Shown one piece after another: positions 25,105-34,158 of a stretch of DNA of 64,000 nt (positions within the stretch are counted from its first letter, which is position 1; each line of letters starts with the position of its first letter). Source of the DNA: JAICJC01 sp963709425. Its GTDB lineage: Bacteria > Actinomycetota > Thermoleophilia > Gaiellales > JAICJC01. The DNA is taken from contig CAVPWG010000004.1 of the NCBI GenBank assembly GCA_963709425.1, positions 372,001 through 436,000 of the forward strand, read 5' to 3'. The notes below the pieces were generated by a model that saw nothing but the letters and a program-made list of their open reading frames with translations, made no database searches and was not told the origin of the DNA. Made by a program: the position numbers and the translations under genes.

Positions 25105-26012
25105 GCACCGGGACGTACCTCCAGCCGGCGAGCCTCGACGAGGCCCTGGCCCTGCTCGCCGAGCACGATGGGGCGGCGCTCGTTGCCGGCGGCACGGATC
25201 TGGTCGTCGGCACGCGACAGGGGAAGCGGACGCTGCCCGACACGCTGGTCGCCATCCACCTGCTCCCGAACCTCGACGGGATCGGCGAGGACGGCGGCGC
25301 TCTCGTGCTCGGCGCGCTCACGACCCACGACGCGATCGAGCGCTCGGCGCTCGTCCGGAGCCGATGGACGGGGCTGGCCGATGCATCGGCCATCGTCGGC
25401 TCGCCCGCCACCCGCCACGTCGGGACGATCGGCGGCAACCTGGCCAACGCCTCGCCGGCGATGGAGACCGGGGCGCCGCTCGTCGTCCTCGGCGCCGAGG
25501 TGGAGCTGCGGTCGTCCGGCGGCTCGCGCACCGTCGCAATCGAGAGCCTGTGGTCCGGCCCGGGCCGCACGACCGCGGCGCCCGGCGAGATGATCACCGG
25601 CGTCCGTGTGCCGGCCCCTGCCGACAGCTCGGGCAGCGCGTACGTCCGGCTCGAGTTCCGGCGGTCGATGGAGATCGCGGTGGTGGGAGCGGCCGCGCTC
25701 GTGACGCTCGCCGGCGACGGGACGGTGGCGGAGGCGCGGGTCGCACTGACGGCGGTGGCGCCGACGATCGTCCGCTCGCCGGCCGCCGAGGCCGCGCTGC
25801 GCGGAAACGCGCCGACGGCCGAGGCGATCGCCGCCGCCGCGGCGGCCGTGCACGACGCCGCGGCACCGATCTCCGACGTTCGCGGGTCGGACGCCTACCG
25901 GAAGGCGATGATCGAGGTGATCGCACGCCGCGCGCTGGACGCCGCCGCCCGGCGCGCGGCCGGCGATGACGTGCCTGTGCCCGCAACGATGACGGTGGGA
26001 GGCACCCGATGA
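25101..26012 (+). CDS. Molybdenum hydroxylase FAD-binding (medium) subunit
   Basis: 303 aa; ATG 25101 overlaps the large-subunit stop. VAGGTDLVVGTRQGKR is the first FAD loop and GSPATRHVGTIGGNLANASP the second, as in CoxM/XdhB proteins. The C-terminal CO_deh_flav_C domain follows (EFRRSMEIAVVGAAALV). It carries electrons from the Fe-S subunit to its acceptor. Its own stop overlaps the next start (ATGA), so the three subunits are translated in near 1:1:1 ratio. Confidence 0.9.
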   Translation: MSTGTYLQPASLDEALALLAEHDGAALVAGGTDLVVGTRQGKRTLPDTLVAIHLLPNLDGIGEDGGALVLGALTTHDAIERSALVRSRWTGLADASAIVGSPATRHVGTIGGNLANASPAMETGAPLVVLGAEVELRSSGGSRTVAIESLWSGPGRTTAAPGEMITGVRVPAPADSSGSAYVRLEFRRSMEIAVVGAAALVTLAGDGTVAEARVALTAVAPTIVRSPAAEAALRGNAPTAEAIAAAAAAVHDAAAPISDVRGSDAYRKAMIEVIARRALDAAARRAAGDDVPVPATMTVGGTR

Positions 26013-26479
26013 GTCACGCCTGCACGCTCAGGGTGAACGGCATGTCCTACCCCCTCGAGCTCGACGCCGGACGGACGCTCCTCACGGTGCTCCGGGGCGA
26101 GCTCGGGCTGACCGGCGCCAAGGAGGGCTGCGACGACTCCGAGTGCGGAGCCTGCATGGTGCTGGTCGACGGCCGGCCGGTGAACTCGTGCTCCTACCTG
26201 GCGCTCCAGGCCGACGGCCGCGACATCACTACGGTCGAGGGGCTCGCGAACGGCGGCGAGCTGCACCCGCTCCAGGCCGCGTTCCTGGACCAGGGCGGAG
26301 TCCAGTGCGGCTTCTGCACCCCAGGGATGCTGATCTCGGCCGAGGCGCTCCTGCGCCGAAACCCCGACCCGAGCGAGGAGGAGGTGCGCCTCGCGCTGGG
26401 CGGGAACCTGTGCCGCTGCACCGGCTACCAGAAGATCGCCAAAGCCGTCCTGGCCGCGGCACCGGGGGCTACGAGCTAG
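26009..26479 (+). CDS. Molybdenum hydroxylase [2Fe-2S] (small) subunit
   Basis: 156 aa. The plant-type ferredoxin cluster is KEGCDDSECGACMVLVDG plus SCSYLAL, and the helical domain cluster is VQCGFCTPGM and NLCRCTGYQKI; all eight Cys are present. It links the molybdenum centre to FAD. The last gene of the L-M-S operon; its 3' end overlaps the convergent GNAT gene by eleven bases. Confidence 0.95.
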   Translation: MSHACTLRVNGMSYPLELDAGRTLLTVLRGELGLTGAKEGCDDSECGACMVLVDGRPVNSCSYLALQADGRDITTVEGLANGGELHPLQAAFLDQGGVQCGFCTPGMLISAEALLRRNPDPSEEEVRLALGGNLCRCTGYQKIAKAVLAAAPGATS

Positions 26480-27029
26480 CCCAGCGCTCGCGCGCGAGCC
26501 GGTAGAGCACGTGCCGGCGCAGGCGATGGCCAGGCGGGAGCGCGGGATGGTCGAAGTCGTCGGCCGGGTCGTGGGTCATCCCGATCCGGCGCATCACCGC
26601 CCGTGACGGCTCGTTTGCCGGCGCCGTGAACGAGACGATCTCGCAGACCCCGGCCTCGACGAAGCCGAAGCGCAGGGCCTCGCGCGCCGCCTCGGTCGCG
26701 TACCCCCGACCCCACCGCTCGGCCGCCAGCCGCCAGCCGACCTCGACCGCCGGGGTGAAGTGCGCCTCGAACCGCGGGACCGCCAGCCCCACGAATCCGA
26801 CGAACTCCGCCTCGCCGGGGACCTCGACAGCCCACAGGCCGAACCCGTGCCGGGCGAAGTGCTCCTCGATCCGGTCGGCGAAGGCGTCGCTCTCGGCGCG
26901 CGTCATGGTGCCGGGGAAGTGCTCCATCACGCGCGGGTCGGCGTTCATCGCAGCGAACGCCGAGTGGTCGGACCGGCGCCAGCCGCGCAGCACAAGGCGC
27001 TCCGTGCGAAGCGCCGGCACCGCGCTCAT
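26469..27029 (-). CDS. GNAT family N-acetyltransferase (RimJ/RimL-like)
   Basis: 186 aa from ATG 27029, overlapping the MFS stop (ATGA). The RimJ/L pattern is LRTERLVLRGWRRSDHSAF, VGWRLAAERWGRGYATEAAR (acetyl-CoA-binding Gly-rich loop) and APANEPSRAVMRRIGM. Substrates in this group range from ribosomal protein N-termini to small amines and drugs; none is indicated here. Coupled to the upstream MFS gene, so an acetylate-and-export role is conceivable. Confidence 0.85.
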   Translation of the reverse strand: MSAVPALRTERLVLRGWRRSDHSAFAAMNADPRVMEHFPGTMTRAESDAFADRIEEHFARHGFGLWAVEVPGEAEFVGFVGLAVPRFEAHFTPAVEVGWRLAAERWGRGYATEAAREALRFGFVEAGVCEIVSFTAPANEPSRAVMRRIGMTHDPADDFDHPALPPGHRLRRHVLYRLARERWASS

Positions 27030-28243
27030 GCCTCCGCCTCCTCGCCGTAGCGCCAGAACTCCGGGAACACCGCCACGACCGGGAGTATCCCGAGTAGGCA
27101 CAAGACGCCGCCCGAGACGACCGAGAAGCGCGTGCCGGCGATCGCAGCGACCGTCCCCGACTCGACGTCTCCCAATCGCGGTCCGCCCGCGACCACGAGC
27201 GTGAAGATGGCCGACATGCGACCGCGCATCTCGTCCGGCGTCACCGTCTGGAGGATCGTCGAGCGGCAGACCGCGCTCACGCTGTCTGCGGCCCCGGCGA
27301 CGAGCAGGCACGTCGCGCCGACCCAGAGCTGCGTCGTGAGGCCGAGCAGCGCGATCCCGACGCCCCAGACGGCGACCGCGAAGACGACGATCCGGCCCAG
27401 CCTGCGCGCGTGGATCATCCAGCCGGTCGAGAACGCGGCGACGACAGCGCCCGCGGAGACCGCCGCGTACAGCACGCCGAGGCCCGCGGGGCCGGCGTCG
27501 TAGACGGTGAGAGCGAGCGCCGGGAAGAGCGCGCGCGGCATGCCAAATGTCATCGCGAGGATGTCGATTGCGAAGCTCCCCATGAGCTCGCCGCTGCGGG
27601 CCGCGAAGCGGACGCCGTCGCGGACCGCCGCCAGAAACGAGGCACCCGGCTCGACCGGCGGCCGCGGCGGCGAGGCCATGGCCCACACGGCGGCGATCAT
27701 CGCCACGAACGTCGCGACATCGAGCCCGTACGCCCATGTGAGGCCGGCGACCGCGATGACGATCCCGCCCACCGCCGGCCCGACGACCATCGCCACCTGC
27801 ACGAGGCCGTAGCTGAACGAGATGGCCGACCGGAGCCGCTCGGGCCCGACGAGCGCGGGCACCATGGCGGCGCGCGTCGGCCGGTCGACGGCCGAGGCCC
27901 CCGACGCGACCGCGGCGATGAGGTAGAGGAGCGCCACCGGCGGCGATCCGGCGGCCGCGCCGATGACCAGGCAGACCGATGTGGCAGCCTGCACGAGCTG
28001 GGCGGCGAGCAGGAGCCGGCGGCGGTCGGTACGGTCGGCCAGCGTGCCGCCGAGCAGCGCGACGACGACGAGCGGCACCAGCTCGACGAGCCCGATCAGG
28101 CCGACCTGGAACGACGACCCCGTGAGCACGAACACCTGGTACGGGAGCGCGACCAGCGTCACCTGGGTGCCGATTCCCGAGATCAGGCCGCCGATCACGA
28201 GCAGGCGGAAGTCGCGCGAGTCGCGAAGCGCGCTCGTATCCAC
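27026..28243 (-). CDS. MFS transporter, EntS/TetA-P-like group
   Basis: 405 aa from ATG 28243. It begins LRDSRDFRLLVIGGLISGIG and has PYQVFVLTGSSFQVGLIGL and LLGGTLADRTDRRRLLL, the layout of the MFS_3/EntS siderophore or drug exporter group. Twelve hydrophobic helices are visible and PDEMRGRMSAIFTLV is the typical helix 10 linker. It shares an ATGA joint with the GNAT gene. Substrate unknown. Confidence 0.85.
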   Translation of the reverse strand: MDTSALRDSRDFRLLVIGGLISGIGTQVTLVALPYQVFVLTGSSFQVGLIGLVELVPLVVVALLGGTLADRTDRRRLLLAAQLVQAATSVCLVIGAAAGSPPVALLYLIAAVASGASAVDRPTRAAMVPALVGPERLRSAISFSYGLVQVAMVVGPAVGGIVIAVAGLTWAYGLDVATFVAMIAAVWAMASPPRPPVEPGASFLAAVRDGVRFAARSGELMGSFAIDILAMTFGMPRALFPALALTVYDAGPAGLGVLYAAVSAGAVVAAFSTGWMIHARRLGRIVVFAVAVWGVGIALLGLTTQLWVGATCLLVAGAADSVSAVCRSTILQTVTPDEMRGRMSAIFTLVVAGGPRLGDVESGTVAAIAGTRFSVVSGGVLCLLGILPVVAVFPEFWRYGEEAEA

Positions 28244-28291
28244 GGCGACGCCGCGCAGGCGGCGCGCGGCCCTGCTCCTGAGAGGGGCCGC

Positions 28292-29254
28292 CTATGCCTC
28301 CCCGTTGGCGCTGCTCAGGCGATCGAGCTCCGCCGCGCTCAGCTCGAGATCGGCCATCGGCAGGAGCTCCGCGAGCTGCTCGGGCGAGCGGGCGCTCGCG
28401 ATCGGCGCGCTCACCCCGGGCTGGGCGAGCAGCCACGCCAGCGCCACGGCCGCGATCGTGGTCGAGTGCGCGGCGGCCACCTCCTCGAGCGCGGCGAGGA
28501 CACCCGCCCCGCCGTCGAGGTGGCGTGCGGCCGTGTCCGCCCGCGGGCTCTCCACGTCCGGCCCCCCGGGGCGGTACTTCCCCGTCAGAAATCCCGACGC
28601 GAGCGCGGAGTACGGCATGCACGCGACCCCCTCCGCGAGGCACAGCTCCTGAAGGTCGCCCTCGAACTCGGCGCGGCTCACGAGGTTGTATTCCGGCTGG
28701 AGCGCGACGTACCGCGAGAGGCCGCCCTGGTCGCTGACGCGAAGCGCCTCGGCGAGGCGCGGCGCCGTGTAGTTCGAGGCGGCGACGTGGCCCACCGTGC
28801 CCGCCCGGACAAGGGCGGCGAACGCCGCCATCGTCTCTTCGAGCGGTGTGTCGGGGTCGTCGGCATGGGCGTAGTAGAGATCGATCCGGTCGGTCGCGAG
28901 CCGCTCGAGCGATGCCTCGGCGCCCGCGCGGATCGTGGTTGCGGCGAGGCCGCGCATCCCCCGCGCGCGCCCCACCTTGGTGGCGATCACGAGCTCGTCG
29001 CGGTTCCCGCGCGCCGCCATCCAGCGGCCGATGATCCGCTCCGACGCGCCGCGGGGGTTGCCCTCGACCCAGTCGCCGTACCCATCCGCGGTATCGATGA
29101 AGTTGCCACCCGCCGCCGCGTAGGCGTCGAGCACCGCGAACGACGCGCGCTCGTCCGCGGTCCAGCCGAAGACGTTGGCTCCCAGGCAGAGCGGAGACAC
29201 GACGAGATCCGTGGCGTCGAGTGGGACGGTTGGCTGCACGAGCGCCTCCTTCAT
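28292..29254 (-). CDS. Aldo/keto reductase
   Basis: 320 aa, ATG 29254 overlapping the SDR stop (ATGA). The catalytic tetrad is seen in NFIDTADGYGDWVEG (Asp, Tyr), VIATKVGRARG (Lys) and DLYYAHADDPDTP (His). The C-terminal NADPH-binding segment is VSAPIASARSPEQLAELLP. It reduces aldehydes or ketones or oxidises sugar alcohols in this group. Coupling to the SDR suggests consecutive redox steps on one metabolite, for example a sugar. Confidence 0.85.
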   Translation of the reverse strand: MKEALVQPTVPLDATDLVVSPLCLGANVFGWTADERASFAVLDAYAAAGGNFIDTADGYGDWVEGNPRGASERIIGRWMAARGNRDELVIATKVGRARGMRGLAATTIRAGAEASLERLATDRIDLYYAHADDPDTPLEETMAAFAALVRAGTVGHVAASNYTAPRLAEALRVSDQGGLSRYVALQPEYNLVSRAEFEGDLQELCLAEGVACMPYSALASGFLTGKYRPGGPDVESPRADTAARHLDGGAGVLAALEEVAAAHSTTIAAVALAWLLAQPGVSAPIASARSPEQLAELLPMADLELSAAELDRLSSANGEA

Positions 29255-30033
29255 GGGTCGTCGAACGCCGCGGTCGACAGGTCGACGACGCTCGAGCCGC
29301 CGTCGACCGGAAGGACCGCGCCGGTGATCGCCGACGCGCCGGGCGAGGCGAGGAAGGCACACGCCTCCGCGACCTCCTCGGCGGTGACAGGCCTGCGCAG
29401 CGGGACATGCGCGGTCGAGAGCGCGTACGCCCCCTCGCGATCCAGCCCCCGCCGCTCACCCAGCCTGTCCATCGAGACGTCGGCCGCCGGCGTCCGCGTC
29501 CACGCCGGGCAGACGGCGTTCACCCGCACACCGCGGGGACCGTAGTCCCGCGCGAGCGACCTCGTGAGACCGACGAGCCCGTGCTTGGAGGCCGTGTAGC
29601 CGGCATCGTCAGGGATCGCGAAGAGCCCGGCGACGGACGAGACGATGACGATGCAGCCGGAGCGCTCGACGAGCGCCGGCAGGGCGGCACGGGCCAGCAC
29701 GAAGCTGCTCGTCAGGTTCGAGCGGAGGCTGGCGTCCCACATCGCGTCGTCCGTGTCCGTCACCGCCGCTGAGCCGTCTCCGCCCGCGTTCGCGATGAGG
29801 ATGTCGAGGCCGCCGTGTGCCTCGGCGACGGCCGCGACCGCTCGCTCGGCGTCCGCCGGCGCCGCCGAGTCGCCCACCACGGCCATGCCGCTGATCTCGG
29901 CCGCCACGCGTTCGACCGGCCCGCGCCGGCGGCCCATGACTGCGACGCGGCCGCCGGCCGCGGCGAGCCGACGCGCGGTCGCGGCACCGATCCCGGTTCC
30001 GCCGCCGCTCACGAGGGCCACGCTGCCGTGCAC
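29251..30033 (-). CDS. Short-chain dehydrogenase/reductase
   Basis: 260 aa from GTG 30033. Classical SDR: VSGGGTGIGAATARRLA (nucleotide loop), ILIANAGGDG (NAG), VIVSSVAGLF (Ser) and AGYTASKHGLVGLTRSL (YxxxK), ending ASAITGAVLPVDGGSSV. The GRRRG after strand 2 favours NADP(H). It is the first gene of the SDR-aldo/keto reductase pair. Substrate unknown. Confidence 0.85.
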   Translation of the reverse strand: MHGSVALVSGGGTGIGAATARRLAAAGGRVAVMGRRRGPVERVAAEISGMAVVGDSAAPADAERAVAAVAEAHGGLDILIANAGGDGSAAVTDTDDAMWDASLRSNLTSSFVLARAALPALVERSGCIVIVSSVAGLFAIPDDAGYTASKHGLVGLTRSLARDYGPRGVRVNAVCPAWTRTPAADVSMDRLGERRGLDREGAYALSTAHVPLRRPVTAEEVAEACAFLASPGASAITGAVLPVDGGSSVVDLSTAAFDDP

Positions 30034-30090
30034 GCACCGATTCTCCCCGCTTCCGGCACACGGCCGCGCCGGTTCGTATCCTTCCCGCCA

Positions 30091-31155
30091 GTGTCGGGCC
30101 TCCCGCTCCCCGCGGTCATCGCGGTCTTCGCCCTGGCCGCGCTCGCCGTGTGGCTCGCCGGGATCAAGCTCTCTGACACGACCGACGTGCTCGCCACCCG
30201 CCTCGGGCTCGGGGAGGCGCTCGGCGGGCTCATTCTCCTTGCCATCGCGACCAACCTGCCCGAGATCGCGATCACCGTCAGCGCCGCGCTGGCCAACGAT
30301 CTCGGCATCGCCATCGGCAACATCCTCGGTGGGATCGCGATCCAGACCGTCGTGCTCGCGCTGCTCGACGGATTCGGGCTTGGCCGCAAGGACGGGCTCA
30401 CGTACCGGTCCGCGTCGCTCTCGCTCGTGCTCGAGGCGACGGTCGTGATCGCCGTCCTCGTGATCGCCGTGATGGGCGCTCAGCTCCCGGCGTCGGACAA
30501 TGCCGGAGGGATCGAGCCCGCTGCGGTCATGATCGTCGCCACGTGGCTCGCGGGCCTCTGGCTTGTGGGTCGCTCCAGGTCCGGCCTGCCCTGGCACGAG
30601 CTTGGGAACCCGCCCGGCGGACAGGAACGACCGCGCGGACACGCCAAGAAGGAGCGCGCAGCCCGGGCGCAACGACGGATGAGTCTGCGCGCCGCGGGAG
30701 CGGTGTTCGCCGCCGGCGCGCTGGTCACGCTGGTCGCAGGCGTCGCGCTCGAGCGAAGCGGTGAGGTCATCGCCGGGCGGGCGGGGATGAGCGGCGTCGT
30801 CTTCGGCGCGACGATCCTGGCCGGCGCCACGGCGCTTCCCGAGATGTCAACCGGCCTCTCGTCGATCAAGCTCGGCGACTACCAGCTCGCCGTGAGCGAC
30901 ATCTTCGGGGGAAACGCGTTCCTCCCGGTTCTGTTCCTGCCTGCCGGGCTCATCTCGGGGCATGCCGTCCTGCCCCAGGCGCAGCCGACGGACATCTATC
31001 TGACCGGGCTCGGTGCGCTCCTCACCGCGGTCTACATCGTCGGGCTCATCTTCCGGCCGCGACGCCAGCTCTGGGTGATGGGGGCCGACTCGTGGGCAGT
31101 CGTTCTCCTCTACGCGCTCGGCATCGTCGGGCTGATCGCGATCACCCGCGCCTGA
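30091..31155 (+). CDS. Sodium/calcium (CaCA) exchanger family protein
   Basis: 354 aa from GTG 30091, with about ten membrane helices in two inverted halves. The alpha-1 repeat is LGGLILLAIATNLPEIAITV plus GIAIGNILGGIA; the alpha-2 repeat is VVFGATILAGATALPEMSTG plus LAVSDIFGGNAFLPV. The acidic residues in the NLPE and ALPE motifs bind the ions. A charged cytoplasmic loop (GQERPRGHAKKERAARAQRR) joins the halves. It exports Ca2+ or exchanges other cations for Na+ or H+. Monocistronic. Confidence 0.85.
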   Translation: MSGLPLPAVIAVFALAALAVWLAGIKLSDTTDVLATRLGLGEALGGLILLAIATNLPEIAITVSAALANDLGIAIGNILGGIAIQTVVLALLDGFGLGRKDGLTYRSASLSLVLEATVVIAVLVIAVMGAQLPASDNAGGIEPAAVMIVATWLAGLWLVGRSRSGLPWHELGNPPGGQERPRGHAKKERAARAQRRMSLRAAGAVFAAGALVTLVAGVALERSGEVIAGRAGMSGVVFGATILAGATALPEMSTGLSSIKLGDYQLAVSDIFGGNAFLPVLFLPAGLISGHAVLPQAQPTDIYLTGLGALLTAVYIVGLIFRPRRQLWVMGADSWAVVLLYALGIVGLIAITRA

Positions 31156-31164
31156 GCGACTGGG

Positions 31165-32824
31165 TCATCGGCCGGCCGGGCAGGGCCGGAAGACGGCGCC
31201 GTCCAGGTCGACGTCGAACTTGACGGCCGCGAAGCCGTGCGGCGGCGAGTACACCGTGCGGCAATAGGTCGAGAATCGGTGGCGCGGCCGGCACCGCTTC
31301 CCGGGGCCGCACACGAACCGGTCCTCCACGTACTCCGCCTCGCCGACCCACTTGCCGGCGGACGTGAAGCTGTCCCAGCCACACGGGTGCGCTCCGCCCA
31401 GGCCGGTGCACGTGAAGCCGAACTGCCGGCTCCCGGCCAGCGACGACGCGAAGCACTCGTCGTACGGGTAGCACTCCTCGACGACCGCGCCGTCGGTGTA
31501 CCGGCGACCCCACCAGCTGAGAAGGCCGGAGTTCTTCCACAGGGCGGTCATGCCGTGGCGGTGGATGTCGTTGTCGACGCGGGCGAGCAGGTTCTGGACG
31601 TCGCCCGGCGTGAGGTTGAAGCCGGTCGTCGACGGCGGGTCGAAGCTGTCGATGTCGTCGATCTCGACCGCGTCGAAGCCCTTTCTGGCGCACATCTCGA
31701 TTCGCGCGTCGAACACGCTCATGACGGCCGGCACACGGCGCAGGTCGACCCACCGCTCCTGCGGGTAGCCGTAGTAGACCCGGCCGAGAGCCGCCGCCGG
31801 AAAGCCGCCCGGCGACGGGGTGGCGTCGGGCCGGTAGTCCTCCCAGGCCAGGTCGAGGTAGCAGGCCGCCCGCGGGTGCGGCAGCGTGCTCGCCTGCCAT
31901 GTCGTGTGGAGCGCCCGCACCTGGGCCCGCGTGGTCAGGAACCCGTCGATGTCGTACAGGTCGACGGCGCTCGCGCCCGTGCGCTCGAGCGGCGCCACCC
32001 GGCCGATCTGCCAGTCCCACCGCATCGGATGGCCGGTGCTGTCGAGGTGCGGCGGCGCCCAGCACGTCCCCTGGCATGCGACCGGCGCCGGAATGCGGCA
32101 CGACCCGCCAGGCGAACTGGCGCGTCGTCGACCCGGCCGAGTTCGACGCGCGGACGACGATCCGATGCGAGCCGAGGCCGAGCCGGCCGGTGGCGACGAC
32201 CTTGCCCCGCGGCACGTTCCGCCACGCGCGGCCGTCGATCCGGTAGCGAAGCCGCGGCCGGCCGTCGGCGGCGTTGAAGTGCGGCGCCGCGACGGCGAAC
32301 CGCTCGCTCGCCGAGCCGGTGCTTCGCGGCGGGAGGCCGTTCACGAACGCCGTCGTCGGCGCCCGGCCGTGCTGGTACAGGGCGACGGTCCGCGCGGTCG
32401 TCACGCTCCGCGAGGCGCGCACGACGCGGAACGAGAACGTCGCCGGGTCGGTCTCGACGACCTCGGTCGCAGTCTCGACGAGCTCGAGCCGGCGTCCGGT
32501 GTCGGCATGCGCGACGACGTAGCGCCGAGCCGCGAACGGCGCGGCCCCCGTCCCGGCGGCGACCGAGCAACGGCCGCCGGAGGCCGGGCAGGAGCGCCAT
32601 TCGTACGCGACCTCAAAGCTGAGCAGGCGATCGCCGGCAGGCAGCGCGCCCGGCCGCCATCGCAGCCCCTGGGCGCGCACCGTCCCCCCGTCCCGAAGCT
32701 GGCCCGTCACCCGAAGCGAGCCGTGCGCGACCGGGGCGGGGATGCCTCCGGCCGCCGCCGGCCCGGCTGCAGCGAGCGCGCCGACCACGACGAGGATCGG
32801 CGGGAGCAGGCGATAGGCCGTCAT
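31165..32824 (-). CDS. Secreted GH114 endo-alpha-1,4-polygalactosaminidase family protein (frameshift near 32090)
   Basis: Exported glycosidase: ATG 32824 gives a signal peptide (LLPPILVVVGALAAAG), then a beta-rich, Ig-like N-terminal half to about residue 245. After a frame change near 32090 comes the GH114/TM1410 TIM barrel: MRWDWQIGRV, DLYDIDGF, ACYLDLAWEDYRPD, GFDAVEIDDIDSFD (probable catalytic acids), GFNLTPGDVQNLL and VVEECYPYDEC. Characterised GH114 enzymes cut alpha-1,4 galactosaminyl bonds in fungal and bacterial exopolysaccharide. Its ATG overlaps the stop of the MelA-like gene, so both are co-translated. Several Cys suit an extracellular fold. Specificity is from family only. Confidence 0.8.
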
Positions 32825-34119
32825 GAGCGGCTCCGGATCCCCGCCGGCAGGGCGTCGCCGTGCGCGTCGATCATCGCATCGACCATCTCGGAGATCGCCT
32901 CCGGAGACAGCGTCGCCGAGGCGTTCGGGTCAAGCAGCGCAGCGTGGCGGACATGAGCCGGATCGCCCTCGAGCGCGGCCCGGACCGTGAGCTCGCACAC
33001 GTTCAGGTAGGTGCGGTTGAGCGCCGCGAGCTGCGGCGGAAGCTCGCCGACCGCGGTGGGCTGGACGCCGTTTCCGTCGACCAGGCACGGCACCTCGACG
33101 CAGGCCCCGTCGGGCAGGTTCGCGATCAGGCCGTCGTTTCGGACGTTGCCGTAGATGACACGCGGCTCGCCGGTCGCGATCGAGTGGACGATGAGCGATG
33201 CGTACTCAAGGCTGCGCTCGATCTCGAACGGCGCTCCGGCCGCGAGCGTCCGCCGCATCTCGTCGTAGAGCTCGAGGTTCTCCTCGCTCCGGCGCACGTA
33301 CTCGTCGACGGGCACCCGGAATCGCTCGATCATCTCATCGCTACGCATGAACCACGGCAGGTACTCGGCCGAGTGCTCGCTCGACTCGGTCGGGAAGTAC
33401 CCGAGGCGGCGGTACATCTCCACACGCACGCGCCGGCGCAGCTCGGGGTCGCTCGCGATTGCCTCGTCCAGGAGCGGGTAGAGGTCACGGCCTTCGCGTG
33501 CGAACCGCAGGATCCAGGCCTGGTGGTTCACGCCCGCGCCGAGGTAGTCGACCTCGTCGTACGGGACGCCGACGATCTCGGCCAGGCCGCGGGTCGTCCA
33601 CTGCACGGAGTGGCACAGCCCGACCACCCGCTGGATCGGCGAGCCGGCGTAGGTCGCCCAGCACAGCATCGCCATCGGGTTCGTGTAGTTCAGAAGCCAC
33701 GCACCGGGGCAGAGCTCCGACATGTCGGCCGCGATGTCGAGCATCACGGGGATCGTGCGGAGGGCGCGGAAGATGCCGCCCACGCCGAGCGTGTCGCCGA
33801 TCGTCTGGCGCAGCCCGAACCGCTTCGGGATCTCGAAGTCGAGGAGGGTCGCCGCGTGCCCGCCGACCTGAATCATGTTGACGACGTGGTCGCAGCCGTC
33901 GATCGCGGCGCGCCGGTCGAGGTGCGCCTCGATCGTCGCCCCCGCGCCCAGCTCCCCGCTCGTCCAGCGGGCCATCGCGGCAGCGGTGTCGAGCCGTTCG
34001 GCATCGATGTCGTGCAGCGCGATCGTGGCGTCGGCGAGCTCCGGGAACGTCAACAGGTCGCCGAGCAGGTTCTTCGTGAATTCGACGCTTCCGGCGCCGA
34101 TGAACGCGATTCGCGTCAT
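32821..34119 (-). CDS. melA: GH4 glycosidase, alpha-galactosidase (MelA)-like
   Basis: 432 aa, NAD+- and Mn2+-dependent. MTRIAFIGAGSVEFTKNLLG starts the Rossmann fold; GLCHSVQ and GVNHQAW supply the metal Cys and His; ESSEHSAEYLPWF and VIYGNVRNDGLIANLP match E. coli MelA closely from memory. The protein has no signal peptide, so it acts inside the cell on imported oligosaccharides. It oxidises C3, eliminates the glycosidic bond and reduces again, and accepts alpha-galactosides or related sugars. ATG 34119 is 38 bases from the divergent aldolase gene. The GH114 gene follows with an ATGA overlap. Activity on galactosamine units is possible but not shown by sequence. Confidence 0.85.
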   Translation of the reverse strand: MTRIAFIGAGSVEFTKNLLGDLLTFPELADATIALHDIDAERLDTAAAMARWTSGELGAGATIEAHLDRRAAIDGCDHVVNMIQVGGHAATLLDFEIPKRFGLRQTIGDTLGVGGIFRALRTIPVMLDIAADMSELCPGAWLLNYTNPMAMLCWATYAGSPIQRVVGLCHSVQWTTRGLAEIVGVPYDEVDYLGAGVNHQAWILRFAREGRDLYPLLDEAIASDPELRRRVRVEMYRRLGYFPTESSEHSAEYLPWFMRSDEMIERFRVPVDEYVRRSEENLELYDEMRRTLAAGAPFEIERSLEYASLIVHSIATGEPRVIYGNVRNDGLIANLPDGACVEVPCLVDGNGVQPTAVGELPPQLAALNRTYLNVCELTVRAALEGDPAHVRHAALLDPNASATLSPEAISEMVDAMIDAHGDALPAGIRSRS

Positions 34120-34158
34120 GCGCGAAAGTGTTTCAGATTTGATAGAAACGAGCAAGAA
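34120..34158. promoter_or_regulatory. Divergent promoter with putative DeoR operator
   Basis: The gap between the GH4 and aldolase genes holds TCAGAT (34133-34138) and AAACGAGCAAGAA (34146-34158), the latter running into the aldolase ATG. Both elements recur in the deoR/SIS divergent promoter near 41.7 kb. Hence the DeoR protein probably controls both promoters of the locus. Transcripts would be nearly leaderless. Confidence 0.55.

Noticed and set aside
22825..26479. First Mo-hydroxylase cluster as a second CO dehydrogenase
   Set aside because: The large subunit has neither AYxCSFR nor AYRGAGR and the gene order is L-M-S.
26469..29459. A nearly 1000-codon minus-strand frame across GNAT, MFS and reductase genes
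   Set aside because: Only the GNAT part at the 3' end has family motifs; the remainder is an off-frame reading of the neighbouring genes.
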